Shown: positions 1 through 10,752, counted from the stretch's first letter. The stretch is DNA of 64,000 bases from Lepisosteus oculatus (GCF_040954835.1 NW_027168383.1:248001-312000); one strand, 5' to 3'. Notes: generated by a model from the letters alone, not told the origin. A program made the numbers and translations.

Positions 1-148
1 TTTTTTTTCTTATACTGAAAATGAAAGGTAGTTGTTTCTATATGGACTCAGTCTTTGGAATTTGTATATATATATTTCAGTGATCCCTCAGCCATTCCTT
101 CTGTATTGTAATTCAATTTCTCTTTTAAAATTCCTTCCCCACTTCTAG

Positions 149-1129
149 GACCTGCAGTTGCTGAACTCCACAATGGCTTCTATTGGAAAGTCTGTGACTG
201 AGACCAAGTAAGTGTTCACTTTTTTATGAAACCATTATTTATTTAGGAGCAATGAGCAATTCTTATATAAATGCAATAAAATCATTATGTTCAAGCTATG
301 AGAGAGAAAATTAAGGATAATTTAAGAAATCAGTCTTAGCTTGTTTCTATACACAGATGGTATTATTTATTTTCAAAGGAAACCCGCGAGGATTCCCCTG
401 GTGTGCAAGATGTGCCTGAATACTCTTGATCAGCTTCCTGCTCACTTGAAGAGGGCGTGTATGAAGCACGCCACGGCAGAAAAGATCAGGATGGCCTCTC
501 AACAGGCGAGGGAGGACATGATGAATCACCTGAAGAACGGGGTCATCGTGGATTACCACAGAATAGAGATCGTGTCTGGTGAGGCAAACAGGATAGTGGT
601 TGTAAGACTGCTAGAGTCCTTGGGCCTTTTTGTACATGGGAAGCCTGAAGACACATTGGCAAGGTGAGATATTTTTAATCTGTAAGGCTTCTGTAGTTTC
701 TTTTTGAAATCATTGTTACAACATATTATGTAAAATCATGTTGAAAAGAATCTACCTGCATTCCAGCGGCCCTGAGCAAGAGGCCGCTGTCCAGGAGGAA
801 GAGATGCCAGAGGCTGCTCTAGAAACTGAAACAGAAGCGGATAAGGAAGGGGAAGATGTGAGCTCTGAAGAACTCTATCAGCAGTAAGACTTTTTATTTT
901 TCAGATGTATCTATTTTTTACTAAAATTCTAATTTGTCTTATAGGTATAAAATGTTTAAACCGGTGTTTTATATCCTTACAGGCCCTGAGTAGTTAAAAA
1001 GTATCAGCAGGCCGGAAGAGAGTGGCCCAAGCTGGACTCTATAGAAAGCACTCCCTGGATGCTCCTCTCCTGATTGGATTCAAACAGTACCTTACCAAGG
1101 ATCTGGGAGTGGCAAATTATTCTCAGGAG
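149..1129 (+). pseudogene. spliced exons of an uncharacterised fish-type multi-exon gene, frame broken at exon 4
   Basis: Three exons join cleanly by GT/AG rules and phase. Exon 1 is 149-207 with ATG at 173 (MASIGKSVTETK), donor gtaagt. Exon 2 is 379-663 and contains a Cys/His cluster (VCKMCLNTL, then HLKRACMKH) resembling a degenerate zinc-binding finger. Exon 3 is 767-883, a Glu-rich acidic linker. All three junctions are phase 2. A fourth exon-like stretch ends at 1129 before a GTATTT donor and reads GLYRKHSLDAPLL and FKQYLTKDLG. The acceptors I can see (982, 1007, 1010) each lead into a stop or the wrong frame. The pattern (Cys/His head, acidic linker, then a helical DAPLL-type stretch) resembles uncharacterised fish proteins that carry a tyrosine-recombinase-like core; this is recalled, not checked. 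No later exon is visible. It may be a truncated duplicate, a pseudogene, or a gene with an exon or base missing from the assembly. Confidence 0.5.
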
Positions 1130-3336
1130 GTATTTATTTTTTAAAGGCATTTAAAATTAAGCAATGGTATCTTCATTGTAAATGTTTTTATTTCTTAGCT
1201 TAAAATTCACCCATGTGAAATGATGTCAGCCATAAACATCATGACTCTATATTTCCTACCTGAATCTATTCTACTTAAATTATTACATTATACACAATTT
1301 GAGTTCATCTTAAAAAGTAAAAGGTAATGAAAGGAATGCATTTTCATAAGAAAGATAATACCGATATGCATGTGATAATCTTCCTAATATCATGTAGTGC
1401 ATCATTTGGACACTTTGTGGGCTTCAAATACAAAGAAAATCATGTTCTATGGTACAAGATAAATACAAAACTTAAGCTTTTATTTTAATTAGATTTCTTT
1501 ATAAAGCATAAGCAATCATTTATTACATCGCTTCTTGAATTAAATCTTTTGACAAGAGGAAAGACTTCTGTTACATTTAAACCCATGTTTAGCTGTGTTT
1601 TTTAGATTTAACTGAACCAATTTCTGTGTGTGATAATGTCCTTGAATTCTGACAACATCACACTAAATTACATGATATAAAACAGCTAATGTTTCTAGAG
1701 ATAAAGTTTCTGAGATGCTTCTAATTACTTTTTATTACCAGGGACAGTTTAATTCACCTTGTACAGTACTGTAAGACCAAGATGCTTTTTTTAAAAGTTA
1801 TTTAACATTTTATAGAACTTTGTCTACTATGGCAACATGATGTGCTCGGTGAAACTTGGAAAAATACTGCTTGGCCACTTATCTTAAGATAAAGATAGGA
1901 TAAAGGTTTATCTTTTGCACCTACCTGACCCCCAGGGAAGGCCAATGCTTTCTAAGTTGATGGTTCCCTACAGTAGACTGTACTTTAATTTCAAAGGTAA
2001 TGTATATTGACCCAAATCAGTTTTGGAATCCAATCTACTGACGAGATGGAGCACATCCTTTTTTCAGGATTTTAGCATCATACGTTTGGTATATTTAGTC
2101 CCTAATGCTGAAAGAAATGATCATAGAACATTTGGACACTTTGTGGGCTTGAAATACAAAGCAAATCATGTTCTATGGTACAAGATAAATACAAAACTTA
2201 AGCTTTTATTTTAATTAGATTTGTTTATAAAGCATAAGCAATCATTTATTACATTAATATATGTGAAAATAACATTTTAGCATCATATGTTTAGTATATT
2301 TAGTCCCTAATGCTGAAAGAAATGATCATAGAACATGACATCTAACCTTACCTGCGGTGTTTTTAATCCCTATTGCTCAATGCACGGTGAAAGCATTCCA
2401 TACATGTGTCTGACAATGAGGAATGGGCCCCTGAGACAGTCATTTGCCTGTTTCACAAATGATCGTATTTTACTAGAGATTCTGTTTGGGATTCAGATGT
2501 GCATTCGGACAGCAATCCCTTTCAAGAAATGATACGTTCTGGATGAGGTCAAAGGTGCTGGAACACTGTATCTAGGATGTGTTTGCAGAGACTGTGTGTC
2601 TCCTGCTTCAACGCAGTGATAAACAGATGTGCTCCTTTAATTTATTGGTACATGCCCAGGGCAGTAAGCAGTCTGAGGATTTATTTCCAGATGGCATAGA
2701 GCAGTGAAGCAGTGAAGTAGTGCAAAACACTGGATCATTATATTATTAGAATCTATTCTACTTAAATTATTACATTATACTCAATTTGAGTTCATTTTAA
2801 AAAGTAAAAGGTAATGAAAGGAATGCATTTTCATAAGAAAGATAATACCGATATGCATGTGATAATCTTCCTTATATCATGTAGTGCGTCATTTGGACAC
2901 TTTGTGGGCTTGAAATACAAAGAAAATCATGTTCTATGGTACAAGATAAATACAAAACTTAAGCTTTTATTTTAATTAGATTTGTTTATAAAGCATAAGC
3001 AATCATTTATTACATTAATATATGTGAAAATAACATTTTAGCATCATATGTTTAGTATATTTAGTCCCTAATGCCGAAAGAAATGATCATTTGTTTAACA
3101 TGCACGGGTCTGTCTCAAACGATGCAGTACTCCTGAAGGGTCTCAAACCCTACATTTTGGATGCCTAGCTGTATCCCTCACATGTGGCACCTCAGAATGA
3201 CTTCTAACCTTACCTGTGGTGTATTCAGTCCCTATTGCTCAATGCACGGTGTACATACTGCACACATGTGTCTTGAGAATGAGGAACGGGCCCCTGAGAC
3301 AGTCATTTGCCTGTTTCACAAACAGGGACCTGGACC
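1130..3336. repeat. AT-rich non-coding DNA with a three-fold internal duplication
   Basis: No gene is recognised. A block starting 'catttggacactttgtggg' occurs at about 1407, 2129 and 2893 and runs about 110 bp nearly unchanged. A second block of about 140 bp at 1262-1400 recurs at 2750-2888. A third, beginning 'ctaaccttacctg' near 2342, recurs near 3202 and carries the 3' flank of the tRNA-Ile gene. The stretch therefore grew by local tandem duplication of the tRNA-Ile 3' flank and neighbouring AT-rich DNA, leaving a tRNA-less copy at 2335-2460. Confidence 0.75.
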
Positions 3337-3410
3337 TGGCCCGTACAGGGCTCAAACCCGCGACCTTGGCGTTATTAGCACCACGCTCTAGCCAACTGAG
3401 CTAACCGGCC
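3337..3410 (-). tRNA. tRNA-Ile (AAT)
   Basis: On the minus strand this reads as the vertebrate Ile(AAT) consensus: GGCCGGTTAGCTCAGTTGG start, anticodon loop CTAATAA, T-arm GGGTTTGAGCCC, discriminator A. The acceptor stem has one mismatch (G5 opposite G). A and B boxes are recognisable, with position 56 being T rather than C. No run of four T follows within about 35 nt, so termination would be weak. Probably a real but slightly diverged gene. Confidence 0.82.
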
Positions 3411-3967
3411 TCACGACAGTGCTCCTCTCTGTGCTGCAAAAAATCAAACTCAGGGAATTTCTTTTGTCCTCCTTTGAATAGAAAGCCGTGTAATTCAGTG
3501 TACGGGCTTTCTCGTGCAGTTTCATGGTTCTTGTAACCCAAATCCTACACTGGCCTGAAGTGCCCCCCCATTTCACAGCATTTTTCAGCTGATTTAAAAT
3601 GTACCTAAAGGAGAAGCATTATTGAAGACCATCAATTACCAAGAGCTTTTGTCAAAGGTTTTGGTGGTCATTTTGAATGACCACAGAGCGCTGTGACCTC
3701 GGTTTTACATCTCATCCAAAAGACAGCGCCCTTTTACAACACAGCATCTCCGTCACTATACTGGGGCATTGGGACCCGCACAGACCTCAGGGTGAGCGCC
3801 CCCCCGCCGGCACCATTAACACCGCTTCCAGCTGGAAGCTTTGTTTTTCCCTGTAGCTCATCCTCATCCAGGTACTGACCTGGCTCACACCTGCTTAGCT
3901 TCAGTGGGTTTTCAGTTGCGAGTTGCAAGGGGATGCAAGTGATAGAGCCGCTCGCTGCAAAAGCCAC
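3411..3967. other. spacer, nothing recognised
   Basis: Between tRNA-Ile and tRNA-Gly I see no gene, no clear repeat and no convincing open frame. Short open frames here are non-conserved by appearance and are not called. Confidence 0.5.
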
Positions 3968-4038
3968 TACATTGGCCGGGAATCGAACCCGAGCCTCCCG
4001 CGTGGCAGGCGAGAATTCTACCACTGAACCACCAATGC
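3968..4038 (-). tRNA. tRNA-Gly (GCC)
   Basis: The minus strand reads GCATTGGTGGTTCAGTGG, anticodon loop CTGCCAC and T-loop TTCGATT, matching vertebrate tRNA-Gly(GCC) at nearly every position. The differences are small: a G1-T72 wobble at the acceptor end and a T49-G65 wobble in the T stem. Both internal promoter boxes are intact and a TTTT run follows within about 12 nt. Looks functional. Confidence 0.93.
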
Positions 4039-4251
4039 TCAGTGCCTGGGCCTTCAAAAAAGACGCTTTTTTGGTGCTCTGTGCAAAACGCGTCGACATC
4101 TGCTTCCAGCTGCAAAATGCCATTTGCGGACGCTGAAGAATTTATTTCCAAGGCAGCGGGTACAAGCGATTGGCCGTTTTAAAACCACCAGGAACAGCAA
4201 AGAGGCGCGCTTCTTTGCTTGTGCCGAAACACACCGACTGAAGGCGGACAA

Positions 4252-4333
4252 CGTAGTCGGCAAGATTGGAACCTGTGCGGGGAGACCCCAATGGCTTTCT
4301 AGTCCATCGCCTTAACCACTCAGCCACGACTAC
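4252..4333 (-). tRNA. tRNA-Ser (AGA), diverged
   Basis: An 82-nt class II tRNA with a long variable arm and anticodon loop CTAGAAA (AGA). The acceptor stem GTAGTCG/CGACTAC is perfect. Two weak points: the last anticodon-stem pair is A31-G39, and the T loop is TTCCAAT, so the B box has C where a purine is expected. Its 5' flank is the shared Ser module. It may be transcribed poorly. Confidence 0.78.
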
Positions 4334-4990
4334 AGCACGCCCCACCGCCGCTGCGTTCTTGCTACAATCTTACCTGGATCGCGAGGCGCCGGCGGAAGCC
4401 TATTTCAAAGTCGTTCTCCGTTTCAAAAAAACATTTCCAAAATACAAGCCTTGCAGACAGACACGCCTCAGAGGACTTAAGGGTGGCTTCATGTCGGAAT
4501 GATAAAGTCTCCCCGTCCGGACATGAAAATGCCACTTTGTTACACACAAAAAAAGAATCAACAACAGAGAAATGCCCACAAGCATTTGAAAAGCCGCACC
4601 ACGTCGCACTTGAAATAGCTCTTACATTAGTGGTAGACACAGGAATCGCCTTTTTATTTACGCTCTTACCAACGCGATGGAAAGCAAAACAAAGCAAAGC
4701 AGATCAAAACAAAACGAACAAACGAAAACCCTCACGTCCTGCACTTGCATATAACGCCGTTACGTGCCCAAGCGGTATTGTACGTCATCCTAGCACTGCA
4801 CCCCGGGTCGTACGGTATATGGGAACGAGCACACGCCACGAATCGTCTCGAATCTCTCCCTACAGCTGTAAGGCGCCTTGAAGCGTGCACCCCCAACATT
4901 CTTCTTTGCGCATCTGTGAAAGGTAAACTCTTGAGCAAACTCTGAACCAGCTCTATGGAAACTAATCCGATTAGACGTTACTTTGACTCA
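4334..4990 (-). repeat. shared 5' flank module of the Ser(NGA) tRNA genes, copy 1
   Basis: This stretch upstream of tRNA-Ser(AGA) recurs upstream of the other Ser(NGA) genes (5816-6420, 9865-10460, 21880-22463 inverted, 44050-44670). Landmarks are 'aagtctccccgtccgg', 'cgttacgtg' and the end motif 'gcgcatctgtgaaagg'. Parts also survive without a tRNA at 13905-14160, 25900-26127 and 39780-40030. The length and order of shared landmarks show that the genes were copied together with roughly 600 bp of upstream DNA. Confidence 0.75.
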
Positions 4991-5028
4991 TCTTCTTACG
5001 CTCAGTGCCGGATTGCTCAAACTCCAGC

Positions 5029-5048
5029 TAGGGTTAGGGTTAGCATTC
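5029..5048 (+). repeat. two telomere-type units (interstitial)
   Basis: The motif GGGTTAGGGTTAG appears inside a block (about 4970-5220) that is copied in inverted orientation at 39510-39735, where it reads CCCTAACCCTAG. Only about two units are present, so this is a marker of the duplication and not a telomere. Confidence 0.6.
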
Positions 5049-5289
5049 CCACGCTACTTAGACACTTTGTTTACGCTCAGTGCTGGATTTTGGGAACTTC
5101 AGGACGAGTGGGAATTTTCTCCTATCTGTCCATTCTGTTTTGTTTTGGAGACTCTTGGCTGCCTATGTTGTTCAGTGCAGCGTGAAGGAAACATTTTCCA
5201 AAACTGTGTCAGCTCAAAAGTTGTAAGAAAACCTCTCCAGGTGCTTTAACTCTCTTCATTTTTGTCATTTAATGTGACACTCGATGTAT

Positions 5290-5328
5290 AACTGGAGCCT
5301 CACATATGCAAATGGTGAGGCTCCAGTT
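5290..5328. other. perfect 14-bp inverted repeat with an octamer motif in the loop
   Basis: The arms AACTGGAGCCTCAC (5290-5303) and GTGAGGCTCCAGTT (5315-5328) are exact reverse complements. The 11-nt loop is ATATGCAAATG, which contains ATGCAAAT, the octamer bound by Oct-1 in distal elements of vertebrate snRNA-type promoters. No snRNA gene is recognised beside it. Hairpin and motif are seen directly; any function is inference. Confidence 0.6.
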
Positions 5329-5733
5329 CGACACACAGTTCCACACCACTTTACAGTATATGACAAAAGCATGGCAGACTGTGCCGGACCAGCTGGTAAC
5401 TTCCGCTTATTTTGACCATATTAAACATTGGAAATCTTCCCACTTGCATTTGTGACACTTGATTTTGGCTCCACCTAAGACACTCTTAAATCTTCAAACA
5501 CTTTTCTCTTCTCCCGCAACACACTTGTCTGTCGGCACTATGTGGCAGCGTTGCATGACAACCCATCTCACCACGGAAAGGAACCTAACAGCTTTGGTAA
5601 GAGAGTAGAATTACCTGAAGAACTGCATTCCATGGAAGCAGGACCAAGCGATGTAGCATTTTTATAGTACCAGGAAAGGAGAAGCGGCACTTCGCCTTTG
5701 CCACACAGGCACAAGGTGACATGCGGCAGACGC

Positions 5734-5815
5734 CGTAGTCGGCAGGATTCGAACCTGAGCGGGGAGTCCCCAATGGATTTCAAATCCATCGCCTTAACTA
5801 CTCGGCCACGACTAC
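5734..5815 (-). tRNA. tRNA-Ser (TGA)
   Basis: An 82-nt class II tRNA with anticodon loop TTTGAAA (TGA), perfect acceptor GTAGTCG/CGACTAC, and canonical T arm GCAGG... TTCGAAT... CCTGC in effect. One oddity: the D loop has AGTAG where AGTGG is usual, so G18 of the conserved GG pair is A. The B box is consensus. No T run follows closely on the minus strand. Probably functional but not certain. Confidence 0.85.
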
Positions 5816-6420
5816 AGCGAGCTCGCCTCCGCCGCATTCCTCCTATAATCTAACACGGAGTGCGAGGTGGCTGCGGAAACTTTATTAAAGTCGCTCTCCG
5901 TTAAAAAAAAAAAACTTTCACAAGATACATGCCGGCAGACAGACACGCCTCAGAGGGTTTAAGGCTGGCTTCACGTTCAAATGATAAAGTCTCCCCGTCC
6001 GGATGTCAAAATGCAACTTTGGCAGACAGAAAAAACATCAACAAACCACAAATGTGGACAAGGATTTTACAAGCTGCACCACACTGCACTTTCAAAAGCA
6101 TTTACATTCGTGTTAGACGCAGGAATTGTCTTTGTTTTGCGCGCTTACGAACGCCATAGAAAACGAAACAAAACAAAAGCCCTCAGCTCCTGTACTTGAT
6201 TATAATGCCGTTACGTGTCGAAGCAGGAATTTACGTCATCTTACCACTGCAACATGGGGAATAGAGGGAAATGAACACACGCTACGAATCGTCTCAATCA
6301 CTCCCTAGAGTCGTAAGGCGCATTGAAGGGTGCACCCCCATCATTAATCGTTGCGCCTCTGTGAAAGGAAAGCTGTTGAGCAGTCTTTGAAACAGCTCGG
6401 ATGAAACACTTGATTGCTTC
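5816..6420 (-). repeat. Ser(NGA) 5' flank module, copy 2
   Basis: Upstream DNA of tRNA-Ser(TGA), closely matching 9865-10460 and, inverted, 21880-22463, for example 'ggcagacagaaaaaacatc' and 'cacaccacactgcactttc'. It continues into a block (6420-6880) repeated inverted at 21420-21900 and 25440-25920. Confidence 0.75.
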
Positions 6421-6931
6421 CATGTGCATCTGGAGCCCACTTCTTATTTTCACTTCACGCCGCCCAAAGCATTTCTAAAACAGGAGATTCGCGTTTGGGA
6501 ATGCGCCCTGCCCTACAAATAAAACAGGTCTACGGGTCTGAAACCTGCTCCACGGAAAACAGTTCTGTTGCGCTTTTGATCAAAGGGAGATTCTCTGTTC
6601 TTACTTTTTGATTACATAACACCCAAAGGGGCTTCTTTGGAGCTGGATTCCAACCAGCATCCTAAAGTTTCTTGGCGGAATCCTTTACAGTCCTCTGTTC
6701 GGTCGACAAGGAACAGAAGGGGGCAGCTTTCCTCACACATACAGTGCAATGTACTGTAGTGTTCCCCTTCATTGAATTCGCAGTTCTGCATCAGACCTCT
6801 AACTCGTTTCCTTAGCTTGGATTTAAGCCACGAAGCAGGCTTCTACTGTATAAACGTCTAGAGGAATCACAAACTATTTGAGAGGCCATCATCCCAGGGG
6901 GAACTGACAAAGTCTATCCCTAAACACCTAG

Positions 6932-7057
6932 CGCAGTCTCTCGAGAGACTGTCAAAAATCGCTTTCTCCGTTTGTGCTGCAAGTAAGTGAAAACGCGGTC
7001 TCAACCCAGAGCCACTTGGCAGCAGCGGCACGTAAATACTGTTACTACCACTGCTCG
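6932..7057 (-). ncRNA. U4-derived snRNA-like locus, copy 1 (not a standard U4)
   Basis: On the minus strand it starts GAGCAGTGG...CAGTATTTACG and ends AAGCGATTTTTGACAG followed by the palindrome AGTCTCTCGAGAGACT. The 3' half aligns by eye with the U4 genes of this window (GCAATTTTTGACAGTCTCGTCAGAGACTGA). The Sm-like site (ATTTTTG) and 3' hairpin are kept, while the 5' half has lost the recognisable U6-pairing stretch around TTGCTA. A U4-type 3' box position is occupied by GTTTAGGGATAGA. Either a decayed U4 pseudogene or a diverged Sm-class RNA. Sister copies lie at 21232-21351 and 25262-25380. Confidence 0.45.
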
Positions 7058-7159
7058 ATACCAATGTTAGCCTACTATACCATGTTCAGCCACCGCTAGA
7101 AAATGTAAGGCTCTAGTACTGGAGCAAACAAAAGGAGAGCCAACGTCAAACGTAGAGAG

Positions 7160-7241
7160 CAACGAGGATGGGATTCAAACCCATGCGTGCAGAGCACAAT
7201 GGATTAGCAGTCCATCGCCTTAACCACTCAGCCACCTCGTC
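7160..7241 (-). tRNA. tRNA-Ser (GCT)
   Basis: The minus strand matches vertebrate tRNA-Ser(GCT): GACGAGGTGGCTGAGTGG, loop CTGCTAA, long variable arm and T arm GGGTTTGAATCCC. The acceptor pairs throughout, using one G-T wobble. Sister copies are 21031-21112 and 25068-25149 on the opposite strand. Likely functional. Confidence 0.9.
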
Positions 7242-7620
7242 GATGAAACTGGGCTGTCCAGACATGGGTTGGCGCGCTCCAGATGATCTTTTTCTTTTTT
7301 TTCCCTCGTACTCAAGGGTACTTTTCCTGTTCCACATGCGATTTCAACATTTTCCTTGGGAGATGTCAAGCCAGCAAGCCACTGCTGTGGTTCAGTGGCC
7401 ATTGTGGAGTTCAGTGGCCCTGTTGTACACAGAAAGCACATTGAGCTCCTTGGACATGAAAAGTTCCAGATAAAAGCCATTTGTCATCCTTTCTCTTGGT
7501 GTCGATGTTGCTATTGTATGTAAAGGTGGCAACTTGCTCAGCGAGCAGGCGGAGCACACACCGAATGCAGATGTGTCTGAGTGGTGTGTCCAAGTGGTTG
7601 CAAAAGGACAACACTACCGG

Positions 7621-7694
7621 GGCACCGTTGCTTAGTTGGTTAAAGCGCTTGTCTCTTAAACAGGAGATCCTGAGTCCGAATCCCAGTGGTGCCT
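7621..7694 (+). tRNA. Thr-bodied tRNA with CTT (Lys) anticodon, copy 1, diverged
   Basis: The body matches vertebrate tRNA-Thr (GGCxCCG ... GCTTAGTTGGTTAAAGCGC ... ACAGGAGATCCTG ... discriminator T). The anticodon loop is CTCTTAA, giving CTT, which reads Lys codons, in place of the Thr set AGT/CGT/TGT. The anticodon stem CTTGT/ACAGG pairs with one T-G wobble. In this copy the T arm is damaged (A-C mismatch, T loop TCCGAAT), position 9 is T, and the T run behind it is interrupted. The better copy is 24581-24654. Confidence 0.75.
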
Positions 7695-8865
7695 TCTTTG
7701 TTCTGTCTTCTCGAACAGAACTGGTCCTTACAGACAACTGCCTATGGCTAGACTTAATTAAATGCAAGTATTCATTTCCTGTCTTTAACGCGACTTGTTT
7801 TTCTTAAAATGGATGGAACTTGCAAAACATGAAATACAAACATTGCTAATCAGCGCTAGCGGCTGGCAAAAAAAAAGAAGTCAGCAATGTTTTTTTTCTT
7901 TAACCTTAACCCTGCTAATGGAGAAGAGTTAAACGACCGAGTCTATGCAGCTTAAACGGTGCTCATGTCGGGTTCTTAGCTGAAAGGGTGGTAAATCACG
8001 CTCACCCCAGTCCTTAATCTTTTAAAAGGATACAAAATTGAACCTAGTCGCCACATCACATACATCCTGTTCAACGATAAAAAGGTGACATCTATCCTCG
8101 ATCCAGAGTAAATCCCACGTTGAGGGCGTATTTTTTTCCACTTTACCATGAGTCGGGCTCAGCTGCACAGAGGCGAGAGCAGAGCAATGAGGTCACGGGG
8201 ACAGGGGAGTCACACGCTGGCGGTTTAAACACGCGGAAGAAAACTGAGGGATCCACAGTATGTGGACCCTCCGTGCGCCATCAGTCCGCACTCCGGACTC
8301 TGAATCCTGCCATCCAAGTTAAGATCTCGGCGGAACCTGAGGCGCAGTTCCTTCTTAAAACGCAATCTGGTGAGCATTTCTAGAATCGTACTTGTATAGA
8401 TGCAGCCTTTAATGTGTTGCTAGGTTAAAATTGATGACTTCTTGAACTTCAGTAGGCAACTGCCCTCTTGATTTCGGATTTAATTTCTTTATTACAGGGG
8501 CGCTTTTATGAAGACAGAGTCATGTTCAGGTACTTTGCTTGATGGAGGAAGCATATTTCGGACTCTGTGATCTGCTCACCTGGAAAGGTCTGCTGTACTA
8601 CTACAAGAGAGAAGTAGAGTCTGGAAGAATGGACAATTTTATGATGCTTTGGAAGATAATGTTTTTTTTTTCTTTGAAATCGAAATGAATCAGAATATCA
8701 GTGCAAAAGACAAACTCTTGGTTTGGTTTAAAGAGATATGGTTTTAAAACAGACAAAATGTAGAAAACAGGTGTTTCTCACTTTTGGAAAAGAATGGACC
8801 GGGGGTAATATTTTACTAGGTGCAGTGCTGATCTCACTGGGTTACAGTCCTGCAGTGTCACACCG
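7695..8865. repeat. 3' part of the Ser(GCT)/Thr block plus Arg 5' flank
   Basis: From 7695 to about 8390 the sequence is an inverted partner of 20150-20570 and 23960-24570 (shared landmarks 'ggttcaattttgtatcctctttaaaag' type stretch and 'tccgcactccggactctgaa'). From about 8500 it shares landmarks with the flank of the other Arg tRNAs at 16 kb and 42 kb. No protein-coding gene is recognised. Confidence 0.6.
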
Positions 8866-8939
8866 GGGCCAGTGGTGCAATGGATAACGCGTCTGACTAC
8901 GGATCAGGAGATTGCAGGTTTCGACTCCTGCCTGGCTCG
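8866..8939 (+). tRNA. tRNA-Arg (ACG)
   Basis: GGGCCAGTGGTGCAATGG, loop CTACGGA and 3' end CTGGCTC-G follow vertebrate tRNA-Arg(ACG). The T loop has one extra base (TTTCGACT, eight nt), which would disturb the T-loop fold and the B box. A run of five T follows within about 10 nt. Probably a recently altered gene. Confidence 0.8.
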
Positions 8940-9782
8940 GGTCATTTTTAAATGCATCGGGCTACTCCCTAAGTAGTCTGTGCTACTTACTGCATTGTAA
9001 TCGTACCCAGTAAGAGATTTCCTTCATGTAAATGAACTGCACCTGACAGCTTTAGAAAAACACCTGGGCTCAGTACGGTGCTGAGAGCTCAGCGTTGCTG
9101 TTCTAATTAGCACGCACTGCATCGGCTATGAGCCCGAACTTTTCAATTATTCCGATCAGTAAGTCAACACGTAGTCCACATGAACGGTAGAAATATTCTC
9201 TTGTCTGTCTCTTGTTTGTATAGAACTGAATGTCCCTGACAATGTACTGTTAGTTTTAATTGAAGAACGGCATTTGTGTTCAAATATACCAGACAAGTTT
9301 ATGTAACTGCTCATGCGACACTCAGTTGTAATTAGTCAAGAAATAAAGTCGAACAACAGCTGCGGGTTTGATTCTGAACGTATGAGATTGCAGCGCCTTT
9401 TACTTCCATTGACAAATGATAGAGATTCGAAGAGAGATCCTTCAGACCAGCAAGCAAACCCACGGCTATTTCGGTTTTCTATCTAGGCAACGTTGGTGTC
9501 TGCAATAGCATACATGAAAGCGTGATGCAATTTCTGTGTCTACATTTGTTGCACATCATGCACAGTAAGAGTGTTTCTAACACCAAATAAAAAGTCAACA
9601 ATTAGCGATCACGCCTTCTCCTCAGTTAACCCACTGAAACCCTTGCTGTTAACAGTTCTTTACTGCGTGCTTTACCAGCACCTACATATCGTGTCGGTTC
9701 TTTCAGCTTTATTCATTAGGTTTTCAAAGGCATAAGTAGAGCACCAGAGGTGCGAACGCAAAGGCGACGTGGCGGCAGACGC
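8940..9782. other. Arg 3' flank and spacer
   Basis: The stretch to about 9360 shares scattered landmarks ('tgaatgtccctgacaat', 'gttctaatta') with 16440-16784 and 42470-43080, so it is an old duplicate of the Arg 3' flank. From about 9590 to 9740 it is the inverted partner of 22700-22870. No gene is recognised. Confidence 0.55.
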
Positions 9783-9864
9783 CGGAGTCGGCAGGATTCG
9801 AACCTGCGCGGGGAAGCCCCAACGCATTTCGAGCCCATCGCCTTAACCACTCAAGCACGACAAA
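9783..9864 (-). pseudogene. tRNA-Ser (CGA) pseudogene
   Basis: The minus strand keeps the D arm (GAGTGGTTAAGGCGATGG), loop CTCGAAA (CGA), variable arm and T arm GCAGGTTCGAATCCTGC. The acceptor stem is broken: only four pairs (GTCG/CGAC) remain, with TTT facing TCC. The anticodon stem is also mismatched (TGGGC facing TGCG). The B box is intact, so it could still be bound by Pol III factors, but a charged Ser tRNA is unlikely. Same lesions in 22464-22545. Confidence 0.75.
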
Positions 9865-10460
9865 TGCGAGCTCGCCGCCGCCGCCGCATTCCTCCTATAA
9901 TCAAACACGGACTGCGATTTGGCTGCGGAAACCTTTTTAAAGTTGCTCTCCGTTAAAAAAAATACCTTTCACAAGATTCGTGCCGGCAGACAGACACGCC
10001 TCAGAGGGTTTAAGGCTGGCTTCACGTTCAAATGATAAAGTCCCCCAGTCCGGATGTCAAAATGTAACTTTGGCAGACAGAAAAAACATCAACAAACCAA
10101 AAATGTGGACAAGGATTTTACAAGCTGCACCACACTGCACTTTCAAAAGCATTTACATTCGTGTTAGACGCAGGAATTGCCTTTGATTTGCGCGCTTACG
10201 AACGCCATGGAAAACGAAACAAAACTAAAGCCCTCAGCTCCTGCACTTGATTATAATGCCGTTACGTGTCGAAGCAGGAATTTACGTCATCCTACCACTG
10301 CAACACGGGAAATAGGGGGAAATGAGCACAAGCTACGAATTGTCTCTAATCAGTCCCTACAGTTGTAAGACGCCTGGAAGCGTGCACCCCCATCATTAAT
10401 CTTTGCGCATCTGTGCAAGGTAAACTCTGGAGCAGTCTCTGAAACGGCTCAAAGGAAACA
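9865..10460 (-). repeat. Ser(NGA) 5' flank module, copy 3
   Basis: Nearly identical to 5816-6420 over most of its length, lying upstream of the Ser(CGA) pseudogene. Differences are scattered substitutions and short indels. After about 10500 the similarity stops. Confidence 0.75.
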
Positions 10461-10752
10461 CGTGATTGATTCCATGTGCATCTGGGGTTCATTTCTTATT
10501 TACATTTAATTCAAGGGAAAGGCTTGGGTCAGTTTCAGACGGCCTCCAACAGCGAGATTCAAGCGCCCCACCTTCAGCCCAATCTGCGCCGCCAGAACGA
10601 CAACGGCTCCTCTGGTCTTTGGGGTGCGGTTGTGACCCCGTAACCTAAAGTGTTGGTGGCAGACAAATGGAGACTAACAGGTGACATCCTAGGACATGAC
10701 TACGTTGTGACACTCGGTGGGGATGGTGACCATTGTTTGGAAAAGAGTGCGA

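Noticed and set aside
5029-5048. Telomere repeat suggesting a chromosome end
   Set aside because: Only two units, embedded in a duplicated internal block also found at 39.7 kb.
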